In this document: one piece after another, positions 50,201 to 60,442 of the stretch
Position numbering within the stretch: position 1 is the stretch's first letter
How the letters are laid out: each line of letters begins with the position of its first letter
Assembly (NCBI GenBank): GCA_032209605.1
Contig: JASFXZ010000043.1
Coordinates: forward strand, 730,819 to 794,818
Origin: Mactromeris polynyma
Taxonomy: Eukaryota; Mollusca; Bivalvia; Venerida; Mactridae
Reading direction: 5' to 3'
Length of the DNA: 64,000 nt
The notes under the pieces: generated by a model
Told to the model about the DNA's origin: nothing
Databases searched by the model: none
The model's input: the letters and a program-made list of their open reading frames with translations, nothing else
Position numbers and translations under genes: made by a program

Positions 50201-53200
50201 GCTGGAAGCAGAGGACAGTGTCAGTTAGTGCTCTCTGAGCATTGTCTAACTTGTCTCCAGGACCAGGCTGGAAGCAGAGTACAGTGTCAGTTAGTGCTCT
50301 CTGAGCATTGTCTAACTTGTCTCCAGGATCAGGCTGGAAGCAGAGCACAGTGTCAGTTAGTACTCTCTGAGCATTGTCTTACTTGTCTCCAGGACCAGGC
50401 TGGAAGCAGAGCACAGTGTCAGTTAGTGCTCTCTGAGCATTGTCTAACTTGTCTCCAGGATCAGGCTGGAAGCAGAGCACAGTGTCAGTTAGTGCTCTCT
50501 GAGCATTGTCTTACTTGTCTCCAGGACCAGGCTGGAAGCAGAGCACAGTGTCAGTTAGTGCTCTCTGAGCATTGTCTAACTTGTCTCCAGGACCTGGCTG
50601 GAAGCAGAGCACAGTGTCAGTTAGTGCTCTCTGAGCATTGTCTAACTTGTCTCCAGGACCTGGCTGGGCGCAGAGTACAGTGTCAGTTAGTGCTCTCTGA
50701 GCATTGTCTAACTTGTCTCCAGGACCAGGCTGGAAGCAGAGCACAGTGTCAGTTAGTGCTCTCTGAGCATTGTCTAACTTGTCTCCAGGACCAGGCTGGA
50801 AGCAGAGTACAGTGTCAGTTAGTGCTCTCTGAGCATTGTCTAACTTGTCTCCAGGACCTGGCTGGAAGCAGAGCACAGTGTCAGTTAGTACTTCCTGAGC
50901 ATTGTCTAACTTGTCTCCAGGACCTGGCTGGAAGCAGAGTACAGTGTCAGTTAGTGCTCTCTGCGCATTGTCTAACTTGTCTCCAGGACCAGGCTGGAAG
51001 CAGAGCACAGTGTCAGTTAGTGCACTCTGAGCATTGTCTAACTTGTCTCCAGGTCCAGGCTGGAAGCAGAGCACAGTGTCAGTTAGTGCTCTCTGAGCAT
51101 TGTGTTACTTGTCTCCAGGACCAGGCTGGAAGCAGAGCACAGTGTCAGTTAGTGCTCTCTGAGCATTGTCTAACTTGTCTCCAGGACCAGGCTGGAAGCA
51201 GAGCACAGTGTCAGTTAGTACTTCCTGAGCATTGTCTAACTTGTCTCCAGGACCATGCTGGAAGCAGAGTACAGTGTCAGTTAGTGCTCTCTGAGCATTG
51301 TCTAACTTGTCTCCAGGACCAGGCTGGAAGCAGAGCACAGTGTCAGTTAGTGCTCTCTGAGCATTGTCTAACTTGTCTCCAGGACCTGGCTGGAAGCAGA
51401 GTACAGTGTCAGTTAGTGCTCTCTGAGCATTGTCTAACTTGTCTCCAGGACCTGGCTGGAAGCAGAGCACAGTGTCAGTTAGTACTTCCTGAGCATTGTC
51501 TAACTTGTCTCCAGGACCTGGCTGGAAGCAGAGTACAGTGTCAGTTAGTGCTCTCTGCGCATTGTCTAACTTGTCTCCAGGACCAGGCTGGAAGCAGAGC
51601 ACAGTGTCAGTTAGTACTTCCTGAGCATTGTCTAACTTGTCTCCAGGACCAGGCTGGAAGCAGAGCACAGTGTCAGTTGGTGCACTCTGAGCATTGTCTA
51701 ACTTGTCTCCAGGTCCAGGCTGGAAGCAGAGCACAGTGTCAGTTAGTGCTCTCTGAGCATTGTCTTACTTGTCTCCAGGACCAGGCTGGAAGCAGAGCAC
51801 AGTGTCAGTTAGTGCTCTCTGAGCATTGTCTAACTTGTCTCCAGGACCAGGCTGGAAGCAGAGTACAGTGTCAGTTAGTGCTCTCTGAGCATTGTCTAAC
51901 TTGTCTCCAGGACCAGGCTGGAAGCAGAGTACAGTGTCAGTTAGTGCTCTCTGAGCATTGTCTAACTTGTCTCCAGGACCAGGCTGGAAGCAGAGCACAG
52001 TGTCAGTTAGTGCTCTCTGAGCATTGTCTAACTTGTCTCCAGGACCAGGCTGGAAGCAGAGCACAGTGTCAGTTATTGCTCTCTGAGCATTGTCTAACTT
52101 GTCTCCAGGACCAGGCTGGAAGCAGAGTACAGTGTCAGTTAGTGCTCTCTGAGCATTGTCTAACTTGTCTCCAGGACCAGGCTGGAAGCAGAGCACAGTG
52201 TCAGTTAGTGCTCTCTGAGCATTGTCTAACTTGTCTCCAGGACCAGGCTGGAAGCAGAGCACAGTGTCAGTTAGTGCTCTCTGAGCATTGTCTAACTTGT
52301 CTCCAGGATCAGGCTGGAAGCAGAGCACAGTGTCAGTTAGTGCTCTCTGAGCATTGTCTTACTTGTCTCCAGGACCAGGCTGGAAGCAGAGCACAGTGTC
52401 AGTTAGTGCTCTCTGAGCATTGTCTAACTTGTCTCCAGGACCAGGCTGGAAGCAGAGCACAGTGTCAGTTAGTACTCTCTGAGCATTGTCTAACTTGTCT
52501 CAACTTTTTGGTTTATAATTCAGTAAAACCCAAGTAAAGTTCAACCTGCATTGTGAATCTTTCTTAAACAATAACAATACACTGACATGCCTTTGTTAGT
52601 ATAAATAATCACATTTGATGCAGTAACAAAGCAGATTCCATATAAGTCAAACTTATCTCCCTTTCTGATGTCTTTATTTATAAACAAATAAGACAAAGGT
52701 TGATAAACGGCAAAATATATTCACTAAGCCGTAAAACTGATGCAATCACAATATGCATTTTCAGTATGCAGTCTGGTTCCAACTTTCTTCATGTTTAAGA
52801 AAAAATGATGAACGTGTTAACAATCAGTGCATTTATATAGACCAACCGAGGTTACAAGGCAACAAAAAACTTCAATATTAGATGAACATTTTTAAAAAGA
52901 CTGTTTGAAGAGTAGTTGTAAACTTAGCACCAAGGGAGATAATGTATTTGCCATGAAATCCAAAACTTACCAATTCCTGAAAGAATCAATATAACGACAA
53001 GTAAAAACACCAAATACAGGCATTTTGTCACACGTTTTCATGTCTTTAAATCCACAATTTTCTATACATAATAAACAACTTTAATTCACATTTTTGTGTA
53101 AGGCTAAAGTATCAGTACAGCAATGTGTGTATAGGACACAGAAGTACCTGCTATGCGCTTTTCAGTAGAATGTAAAAAGGCCCATAACTTCTCCAAAAAT

Positions 53201-56200
53201 TGGTGGATGGTAACTGAAATTGTACTTGACCTGTATTTTGTTAACCTATGCTTACCTGCCCAATATGAACTGAATTCATCCTACCTTTCAAGAATTATTG
53301 ATTGGAAACCAGTTTTTCACATGGATGGACGCACAGACAGACATGTGTCCCGGCAGACAGGGGTACCACTTTATCCCCCTACTCCATTCTTTGAATGATG
53401 GGTGTATAACTACCAGAAACATTATAATAGACCACTAGATAGATTGAGCATGTAACCTATCTCAGAATCAAAACGATTATTAATATAAAATTATAGCATC
53501 TTATAAAAATAAAATACTTTGATACAAAGGCTACCACAAACAATTATGTGACACATATGGTTCAACCAGACCTCAACTAGGAATACTTTCTGTTAAAAGC
53601 TAATTATAAATATTATTTGTACATATCCAGACTTGGGTGATTACTTAGAAATTGTAATTGATTAAATTACAAATACTTATGGTAAAAATTTAATCAATTA
53701 CATTACAATTACTCCACTTTTCAAGTGTAATCAATTAAATTACGATTACTTTAACACATGTAATTGATTACATTCATGATTACCGGATTACTTTCAAGTT
53801 AAGGTAAAAAGAAACATCATCAAACTAAACTTTATTATCATGAAAATGAAATATCAGATAGATATAAATCTGTACCAAAGTATGCCTTAATCAAAATGAT
53901 CAGTCAATGATAAGTAATAACACCACTTGTATTTACAGAACTTCTGAGTTTATGGTCATATTGATAACTCTGCTACTGTTAATCTGTTTTTAAATGTTAC
54001 CATTACACTTAATGTTCATAAGCTTTTGGAATGTGGAAACCTTCAAGCGGCACAGTGATGGCTGGAAGATCTTCCCTGCTTTGCTAAAAACATGCAATTC
54101 TTTACACCTTAGTGGTCAATATAAGGCCCTTGGCTTTAAAATACATTGTGTGCACTGTGGTCATTGACCACTGGTCAGTCAAACCAATTAGTATTGCAGC
54201 TGTTGAGATAATATATTTCACAATTATTTATCCAATCATTAGACTTAACAGACTGTCAAATAATAGAGTTACTTTATTTGCTGATTATCGCTCAACATTT
54301 ACTGCAAGGTATAGATCTAATTGAGCCCAGATCTTTCATAAAATAGTATGCATAAGCTGCCCAATGTGTATCTTTTAAAGTATTTTTATTCAAAGTCTGA
54401 CATTCTGTTCTAAAAATTTTCAATAAACAAATAACTTTTTTTTTAAATAAATTAAAAAGGTAATGTAATCTAATCATGATTACAGCTTTTTTTGCAAGTG
54501 TAATCAATTAAATTACAATTACATGTAATCAGAAAATGTCTGATTACTGATTACTCATGATTACCTAAGAATTTGTAATAAAATAACAGCTGATTATGAT
54601 TACTGAATACGATTACCCCATGTCTGTACATATCATCAAACAATTGTAAAGATTGCATTCAAATATACACTAAATTCACTCAGACAAATGTATTGTGATT
54701 GTTCCTATAAGTTCCATTTCTTCTAATTTTCGAGCGTAAAAAATAACTATTTCCAGGTACAAAGCCTTTCAATTGACACTCCCCAATTATTATGATATTT
54801 CACAGACTGCTATTTGCTATTAACTTAATTTGGACCAATTAATACACAAGTTAATTATAATCCATAGAAAACTGTTACCTCCGTTTTATTGATGTGTGCT
54901 ACCTCTTCCTCTGCTGCTGTAAGTGGTGCCTTGGCTGATTGTGATACCAGATGCTTCTTGTATCCAGACAGACATACGTCCTCCTGTGTTATATATGTAA
55001 ATATTTGTCTTAGATTTCATGTCCCACCAACTAGTGTTCACTTATACAGAGATAATGTTTACATGTAGTGGACAATGCACAGTCACAAAAGGACACGTGA
55101 CATGATACCTCGGCTGCAACGATACACGTTTCTCTTGCTTCAGTTTCAATTACATGTACAACCCTTTCAGTTATTTGGTTTGGTTATTATAATGGCCTGT
55201 TCAAGATAGGAAATTTAACATAGAAATATTGAGTTTCAATTTTCATAACATATAAAGATTCAATATGTATCTATCATTTTTCTGGGTCAAGACAATTAGC
55301 TCTACACATTGTAGTTTATCACCAACAATACAAAGATGATCTCTCCAAGTAATACAGAAGCCAACATACCTGTACTGTACCAAATATCTCCTCAGTGATT
55401 ATACCAGAGCCAAATTCTGTCTTCAATGTTGATCTAGTTGCTGCATACAACATTTTCTCTCGTACCTTTCAATTATCAAGACATATACAGATTTACAATG
55501 GAATCTTTCGAAAGGGTATTAAGATGTTACTCAGGTAATTAATAGTCCCACCCTTTGCTTTTTGTAAAACCAATCATTGGCAAAGAAGCATGTATGTGTA
55601 TGGTGTGACTGAATAATACATATACCAGCCAATGTAGTAAGTATTTCATGTGTATGGTGTGACTGAATAATACATATACCAGCCAATGTAGTAAGTGTTT
55701 CATGTGTATGGTGTAACTGAATAATACATATACCAGCCAATGTAGTAAGTGTTTCATGTGTATGGTGTGACTGAATAATACATATACCAGCCAATGTAGT
55801 AAGTGTTTCATGTGTATGGTGTGACTGAATAATACATATACCAGCCAATGTAGTGTTTCATGTGTATGGTGTGACTGAATAATACATATACCAGCCAATG
55901 TAGTAAGTGTTTCATGTGTATGGTGTGACTGAATAATACATATACCAGCCAATGTAGTAAGTGTTTCATGTGTATGGTGTGACTGAATAATACATATACC
56001 AGCCAATGTAGTAAGTGTTTCATGTGTATGGTGTGACTGAATAATACATATACCAGCCAATGTAGTAAGTGTTTCATGTGTATGGTGTGACTGAATAATA
56101 CATATACCAGCCAATGTAGTAAGTGTTTCACGTGTATGGTGTGACTGAATAATACACATACCAGCCAATGTAGTAAGTGTTTCAGACTGCACTGTTAGAA

Positions 56201-59200
56201 CTGGGGATGGAGATATTCAATTATTTTGCTCACCGGTAAACCAAAAAATCTTCAGAACAGTAAGCTGGTTAACCCAACAAGACAACCAACATTTATTGTT
56301 AAGTGAAATTAACACACAATTTATAAATATACCAACATCTCTACTTATGCCAATATGTATGACAAAAGCATGTAGTTCTAATGACAGACAATTGTAAGTA
56401 ATTATAATCAACTGGAAATAGATTGTAAAAGATTGTATTGCCATAAAACAAAAGAGAGACTAATGTGAAATATAGCCAGGCAACATCTATGTTACTCCAA
56501 TGTCCAACATGTATATAATTATGAGGAAGTTGACACATAGTTACAGCAATGAATCAGATTTAAAACTTGTGCAGACATTTTGCATTAATGTAAAAACTTT
56601 TACTTCCTCAATCATATGGTTTTGACATCTTGTGAATATAAAAGAGATGTCTAGAGACAATGTAGTACATGTAGACTTACTGGAGAGAAATCAGGTGACC
56701 AAGCAATGAAGATCCACTCATAACCTTGGTTGTTCTTACTGTCCAATCTGTACATAAGATAACATGGCTGCTTCTCTTCTAGTTGAGACATAACTAGGTT
56801 GTCATAATGTTCTCGTTGTCAAGGAAACACTTAGAGAAATAACTATATTCTTATTGTCATGTTTCATCCACATGAGATTGTCACTAGTTCTCTCCCTATA
56901 TCCCTTCTAGAGTTATCTCCCTTCATACCTCCTATAGTATATTACAGTACATCTACCATAGAAGGGATAAATGGGAGAAAACTCATGACAATCTCCTGTG
57001 GTTTCATGTTTATTTTAGCATCATGAGTTGTCAAAGATTAATTACAAGATAAAAATGATCAAGCCATTGGATAATGCGTCATTTTGCACAATGTAAAATC
57101 TTTAAAAATTCATCTCCTCATAATATGAAATAAGTCTATAGCAATAATATAATTGAGACAAACATATGCAGTCAGGATGTTTGATGACTGTTAGATGTTG
57201 TATGGAGTTTTATAAAGGATATCATTCTCCCACGTTCCCACAGGCTTCTCACTGTTAGATAACTCCAGTTTCTCTACAAGGTAAAAACAATACATAATTA
57301 TAGTAATTTTAAATTTCCGATAGTTACACATCAGATAAGAAAGAAATATCACAATAATTATGTTGGACTACCAGACTCAATACTCAGGTTGCTGTATCTT
57401 ATACTGTACAGATGTTTACTGGTATGATACTGACATATAATGAAGTGGGAAGATGTCAGCTGAAAGCAGAACAGGGTGCTTACTGATAGAATCAACAAGG
57501 AAAGCTGGTTAGGTCATCATATAACCATAATCATACATATGAAATACTATTGAAATATAGTATTTAACTTGGACATAAAATGATAAATAGATCAGTTTAA
57601 ACTTTTAGAATTTACATTGACAGCGAAAAAAGTTGATCAATTTAAACTAATTCAGACATTGTGAAGACTGCAGAAGATTCTTTCCCACAGCCGTATTCAA
57701 ATCCATGCCCTCTCAATCATGAGTCTATCATTCAACCCCTAGACTACTACACCTCAGAAATAATCAGGAACTGATGCAAGTTACTACACACACATTATTA
57801 TATTAAAGACAAAATATATCAAAATAAAGAAGTAATTACCATCTTTAATGGACACTTTCAAGAGTCTATACTTTCCATCTCTAGCATCAGCAAGGAACTC
57901 TGTTAGATCTCTAGAGGCTTAAGATGGAAATAAAAGTAAGATATACATGTATTATATAGTATATTATACACGTTACTGAACCAAAGTCTTTAGTGGTATA
58001 TCAATATATTAATACACTCATTGCCGTTATATAGCAATTTAACAGACACAATGCACTCAACCACTGTAATGCACCATCTGATACTCAGATAATATTATTT
58101 AAAATTACTGGGATAATAAATGCAACTGCTACAGTAATAAAACACACTTCAATCAAGCTATCTCTATATCCTATAGGGTTGAACACTGAACAGTTGTTAC
58201 CATTTTCAAATTTCAGCTAAACATTTCCAAGTGACTAGCCACTGTGTCACCAGATGCCAAGTTTCATTGACTACAGTCTACAGTACTTTGTTGCTCTCTG
58301 GCTAGGAATGTGGCAATTGTTTTTGAAATTACATGTAATTAATTGCAACAATTACAGTAATTGAATGTTATGTGTAATTGAATATTTTTCACTAATAATA
58401 ATATGTACATTTTATAATTGGGAGTAATTACATTTTCAATACTTAATCAATTTCTTTTGGTACAGTTTCTTACTACTACCACAGTCAGTTTCAAACTGCC
58501 ATCAAATTGCACTTATTTAATTATTAAACCTGTGCGAGTTAATGATAGGTCATCTAATAATCTGAATGGGTTATAACACAGCTGAAATAATGTACTTCAT
58601 TTGTGTCTAATAAAACATTTCACTGAATGACTATAGTAATCATTAGGCTAAAACATATCTATTCACATTCATTGACAACATGATAACGTGTTGAATAACT
58701 ATTTGTTTAATAATAGAAGAAACATTTCATCCAGTTTTAAATGACCACTTGATAAAACTTGTTGTGCAAACACACAGTAATAAAAAAATAATTATGAATT
58801 AATTGTGATTTATGCTAAAAGTTTATGCTTCAATCAATTAAATTATGAATAAAATAATCATAAACAAATTATGATTAATGATGATTACTGGAAAATGTCA
58901 TTTAAATCATTAAGATAAATCATGATTACCCCATGTCCGCAACTAATTGAAACTAAAAGAAATAGTTATAGAATATAGATAAAAACTTTGAAGGCCTTGT
59001 TTCAGAGGATTAAAAGTTACCAAGCAAAATCAACTAATTAAAATAACATAGGTGTTATTCAAGATGATTGTCATATCATTTGTATTAATTTTTCAACATC
59101 AATATAATATGTTGCTGATACCATGAATACATTTGTTATCTTTTTTCTTCAGTCTTCCTCTTGAAATTTTCAAACTTCGTAAGATTCTTTTTCCTCAAAT

Positions 59201-60442
59201 AAGGTAAGTTAAAGTAAAACATCAATACTTCATGAAGTATCTTGAATCTAATTGTATTTAATTACATAGACAGTGTAATAGAAATTTAGTTAATTACATT
59301 TGAAAAGGAATCATTGAATGTAATGTTAAGTGTAATTGTAAGGTCATGTAATGTATTACATTGTTATATGTAATTGACCCCCTAATGATGATTGAGTGTT
59401 CGTCAACTTCTCAATTATCAAACTCAAAGCGCTTGTTAAGCTGATATAGGACTAAGGTGTATCTGACAGCAGCCTGTGTGATACATTTTTAAAATTTTGT
59501 CTAGTTGTCTTTGATACAAGATAATACACCCAAGCAATGCATGTTTTATTTGAATTTGAAATGAGCTTATAAAACAGTCCTAGCATAACTGTTCTAATGG
59601 AGATATCCTGATCTACACAGTAAATAAGATGTATGTGTACTCTGTTATTATATCATACTAGTAATAAATAATATGCAGATCTAGATATATAGCTACATAT
59701 ACATGTATAATCTTTTTTGCATTGCACTTAAAGTGTCTTATTTGTTATGGTTATTTGCGGTCTTTCTTTAATGTTTGAACTCATCTTATAACTTCTTCTT
59801 CTTATTCTTTATTCAAAACACTGTCAAGATTGACTTTTATGTTTCGGCTCAGAGTGACTTAAGACATAGCAGAAATAATAGGATAGGCAGAGAGAGTCAG
59901 ATCAAAGACAGAAAGTAGAGATGGTTGCCCAACAAGTTTTACCAAGTGCTTGTCTTTTGTTTCGCTTTCGATAAGACTTAGTTGTATAGGGCACTTAAAT
60001 CACGTTTCATTATGGTATATTGCTGGTAACTGGTCAACTCAGACCCTTTCTTTGGTCAACAAGTATCTACCTAATGAACTCATACCTGTTTTGGTCAACT
60101 CGTACCTCTCAATTTTTTTATTACTTTAAGCTGTATACTAATGCATGTGTAGTTATTATCTGAACAAGACATAACCACATGACAGGTGTGTATAGCAAGG
60201 GTCTTTCAAAATTTATTAGATTCCTGTTATAACAAGCCTGGTTTCGACCAGTATTAGCAGTGTATAATAATGAAACCCCACCCACATTTTTAAAATGTTT
60301 ATCTACAGATCTCACACGCTTTAACAAGGGGAGAAGTGCTTCAGAATAAACTTGATGGAACTGAACAATACAAAATGATTTTTACATACATCTTCGTATT
60401 CAAAATATAGTGTATACCTGTAATTCCAGTTTGGTGGGACAT
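44051..60442 (-). CDS. Twf: Twinfilin, complete (ten exons)
   Basis: Twinfilin binds G-actin, caps or depolymerises barbed ends, and binds capping protein through its tail. Ten minus-strand exons join in frame to 345 residues: 60442-60418, 57917-57840, 57273-57223, 56808-56681, 55465-55370, 54983-54879, 47908-47783, 47612-47462, 44817-44696 and 44206-44051. The start MSHQTGIT matches the near-invariant twinfilin N terminus (MSHQTGI). ADF-homology domain 1 spans about residues 5-139, with the actin-binding helix [11 protein letters not shown]. Domain 2 spans about 178-316, with [12 protein letters not shown]. The linker carries the conserved [10 protein letters not shown]. The tail has [12 protein letters not shown] and [12 protein letters not shown], the basic capping-protein/phosphoinositide-binding part. 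Length is normal for the family. All introns are GT-AG except intron 3, which is AT-AC. The gene is divergent from DDX20. Confidence 0.97.
44502..44641. mobile_element. Short TA-flanked MITE (140 bp)
   Basis: Left cagtaaacccaccactga and reversed right cagtaaaactccacacactt are imperfect inverted ends, each with TA outside (44500-44501 and 44642-44643). It lies in twinfilin intron 9. Similar in style to the other pogo/Tigger-like ends here. Confidence 0.55.
44696..44817 (-). CDS. Twf: Twinfilin exon 9
   Basis: 122 bp, acceptor atatttcag, donor gtaaat. Encodes [19 protein letters not shown], the strongest twinfilin signature in ADF-H2. Confidence 0.97.
44949..47107. repeat. Minisatellite, 48-bp unit, 45 copies
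   Basis: Copies of ggttccccatgtgcagtgaa + ggcgatacggtgggccaggg + atacattt, unusually GC-rich for this window. Variation sits mainly at five sites (cag/cac, acgg/acag/atgg/accg, ggg/gga/aag). The unit is 16 codons with no stop in most frames, so five overlapping frames of 484-742 codons stay open on both strands. It lies in twinfilin intron 8. The flanks (about 44893-44948 and 47108-47176) show an imperfect inverted match: ttcagtaaag..ggctaacatttcgtaacg against the reverse of cgtgagcaactgttagcc..ttcactgaac. Confidence 0.96.
47462..47612 (-). CDS. Twf: Twinfilin exon 8
   Basis: 151 bp, acceptor atatttcag, donor gtagca. Encodes [20 protein letters not shown], the conserved P-x-[DE]-[AS]-A-R-Y-H-F motif of ADF-H2. 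Confidence 0.97.
47783..47908 (-). CDS. Twf: Twinfilin exon 7
   Basis: 126 bp, acceptor tattttccag, donor gtatgt. Encodes [15 protein letters not shown] and KVSYVQL, the start of ADF-H2. Confidence 0.96.
48056..48682. mobile_element. TA-flanked MITE (copy 2 of 24799 family) carrying a nested LINE fragment
   Basis: Ends cagtcggacttcgttcattc and (reversed) cagtcagactttgtttattc, with TA outside both. Its two halves match 24799-24969, but about 470 bp of unrelated sequence (48157-48625) splits it. The insertion is therefore younger than the MITE. It lies in twinfilin intron 6. Confidence 0.8.
48157..48625 (-). pseudogene. 5'-truncated non-LTR retrotransposon 3' end
   Basis: On the - strand the frame reads [20 protein letters not shown] then LTQFKKRY. 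This resembles the C-terminal end of CR1/L2-like reverse transcriptase ORFs (x-x-W-N-x-[IL]-P-x-x-I-R-x-x-x-S-L-x-x-F-K). It is followed downstream by AT-rich DNA ending aaataaagcttttatcgtta and ttattatt, typical of LINE 3' tails. No upstream RT domain is left. Confidence 0.65.
48690..49926. other. Twinfilin intron 6 DNA
   Basis: AT-rich intron. The + frames at 48907-49125 and 49731-49964 have no recognisable domain. Nothing else found. Confidence 0.5.
49927..52501. repeat. Minisatellite, 66-bp unit, 39 copies
   Basis: Copies containing caggaccaggctggaagcag, agtgtcagttagtgctctct and gagcattgtctaacttgtct. Total length is almost exactly 39.0 units with no indels. Variants (acctgg, accatgc, gtacttcc, gtcttac) recur in patches, for example gtacttcctgagc near 50888, 51219, 51482 and 51613, showing block duplications. 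The 22-codon unit makes a 791-codon + frame and several - frames, all artefacts. It lies in twinfilin intron 6. Confidence 0.97.
52502..53152. other. Twinfilin intron 6 DNA
   Basis: AT-rich. No feature recognised. Confidence 0.45.
53153..53400 (+). repeat. Probable interspersed repeat (ggacgcacagacagac type)
   Basis: Contains ggcccataacttctccaaa and, near 53328, gatggacgcacagacagaca followed by a GC-richer end. These phrases are typical of mollusc interspersed repeats. The open frame 53153-53398 has no recognisable protein family. No second copy lies in the window. Confidence 0.4.
53628..54626. mobile_element. hAT-family DNA transposon, 999 bp, degenerate
   Basis: Left end CAGACTTGGGTGATTAC and right end GATTACCCCATGTCTG form inverted repeats. 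A perfect 8-bp duplication TACATATC flanks them (53620-53627 and 54627-54634). Subterminal DNA is packed with gtaattgatta/taatcaattaa motifs. A transposase C-terminal remnant lies inside (53990-54100, minus). Located in twinfilin intron 6. Confidence 0.88.
53990..54100 (-). pseudogene. hAT transposase C-terminal remnant
   Basis: 37 codons ending in TAA read [19 protein letters not shown], then [11 protein letters not shown]. This resembles the hAT dimerisation-region end ([RL]-x-F-S-x-A-G-x-[IL]-x-x-x-x-R-[SN]-x-[LM]). Upstream sequence is broken, so this is a remnant. Confidence 0.65.
54879..54983 (-). CDS. Twf: Twinfilin exon 6
   Basis: 105 bp, 35 codons, acceptor ataacacag, donor gtaaca. 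Encodes [15 protein letters not shown] and APLTAAEEE, the inter-domain linker. Confidence 0.97.
55370..55465 (-). CDS. Twf: Twinfilin exon 5
   Basis: 96 bp, 32 codons, acceptor gaaag, donor gtatgt. Encodes [19 protein letters not shown], the actin-binding helix of ADF-H1. Confidence 0.97.
55593..56184. repeat. Minisatellite, 54-bp unit, about 11 copies
   Basis: Copies containing gtagtaagtgtttcatgtgt, atggtgtgactgaataatac and atataccagccaat. One unit (near 55850) lacks six bases (gtaagt). Minus-strand open frames of 105-217 codons result from the 18-codon unit. In twinfilin intron 4. Confidence 0.96.
56681..56808 (-). CDS. Twf: Twinfilin exon 4
   Basis: 128 bp, donor gtaagt. Begins at a U12-type acceptor (..gagaac). 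Encodes [19 protein letters not shown] and [18 protein letters not shown], highly conserved in ADF-H1. Using AC rather than AG completes the Asp codon of the expected W-E-x-D-Y-D motif. Confidence 0.95.
56809..57222 (-). other. U12-type AT-AC intron (twinfilin intron 3)
   Basis: The minus-strand 5' splice site is ATATCCTTT, a perfect match to the AT-AC minor-spliceosome donor. The branch-site motif TTCCTTGAC (56818-56826) matches TTCCTTRAC and puts its A 10 nt before the terminal AC. No GT or AG placement restores the conserved protein. The 414-bp intron contains hairpin MITE copy 4. Confidence 0.92.
56869..57000. mobile_element. Hairpin MITE, copy 4 (132 bp), inside the AT-AC intron
   Basis: Ends cacatgagattgtcactag and actcatgacaatctcctgtg. 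Flanking 8 bp are GTTTCATC (56861-56868) and GTTTCATG (57001-57008), seven of eight identical. The arms pair through most of the element (ctctccctatatcccttcta against tagaagggataaatgggaga). Confidence 0.82.
57223..57273 (-). CDS. Twf: Twinfilin exon 3
   Basis: 51 bp, acceptor accttgtag, ends at an AT-AC donor. Encodes [17 protein letters not shown], matching the region before W-x-x-D-Y-D in twinfilins. Confidence 0.95.
57300..57839. other. Twinfilin intron 2
   Basis: AT-rich intron with donor gtaatt. No repeat or RNA feature recognised. Confidence 0.5.
57840..57917 (-). CDS. Twf: Twinfilin exon 2
   Basis: 78 bp, acceptor catcttaag, donor gtaatt. Encodes [20 protein letters not shown], matching the start of ADF-H1. 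Confidence 0.96.
58305..58937. mobile_element. Possible degraded hAT copy
   Basis: The right end gattaccccatgtccg closely matches the end of the hAT element at 54611-54626. The interior is rich in taattga/tgattaatga motifs. A weak left end aggaatgtggcaatt is at about 58305. No clean 8-bp duplication was found. Confidence 0.35.
60027..60107 (-). repeat. gagttgacc-rich dispersed motif, copy 2
   Basis: Reversed, this reads gtacgagttgaccaaaa ... gagttgaccagttac, resembling 14927-14998. Confidence 0.45.
60418..60442 (-). CDS. Twf: Twinfilin exon 1 (start codon)
   Basis: 25 coding bp: ATG with purine at -3 (ccgaaATG), MSHQTGIT, then donor gtatac. The peptide is the conserved twinfilin N terminus, which fixes the start. 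Confidence 0.95.

Larger units (their letters stand above)
57918..60417. other. Twinfilin intron 1
   Basis: 2.5-kb AT-rich intron. It holds a probable degraded hAT-like element (58305-58937), a taattaca-rich stretch near 59220-59390 that looks related, and a gagttgacc-type dispersed motif (60027-60107, minus). The minus frame 60121-60327 has no recognisable domain. Confidence 0.6.

Noticed and set aside
50162..52537. 791-codon + frame rich in Cys/Leu
   Set aside because: 66-bp repeat artefact inside twinfilin intron 6.
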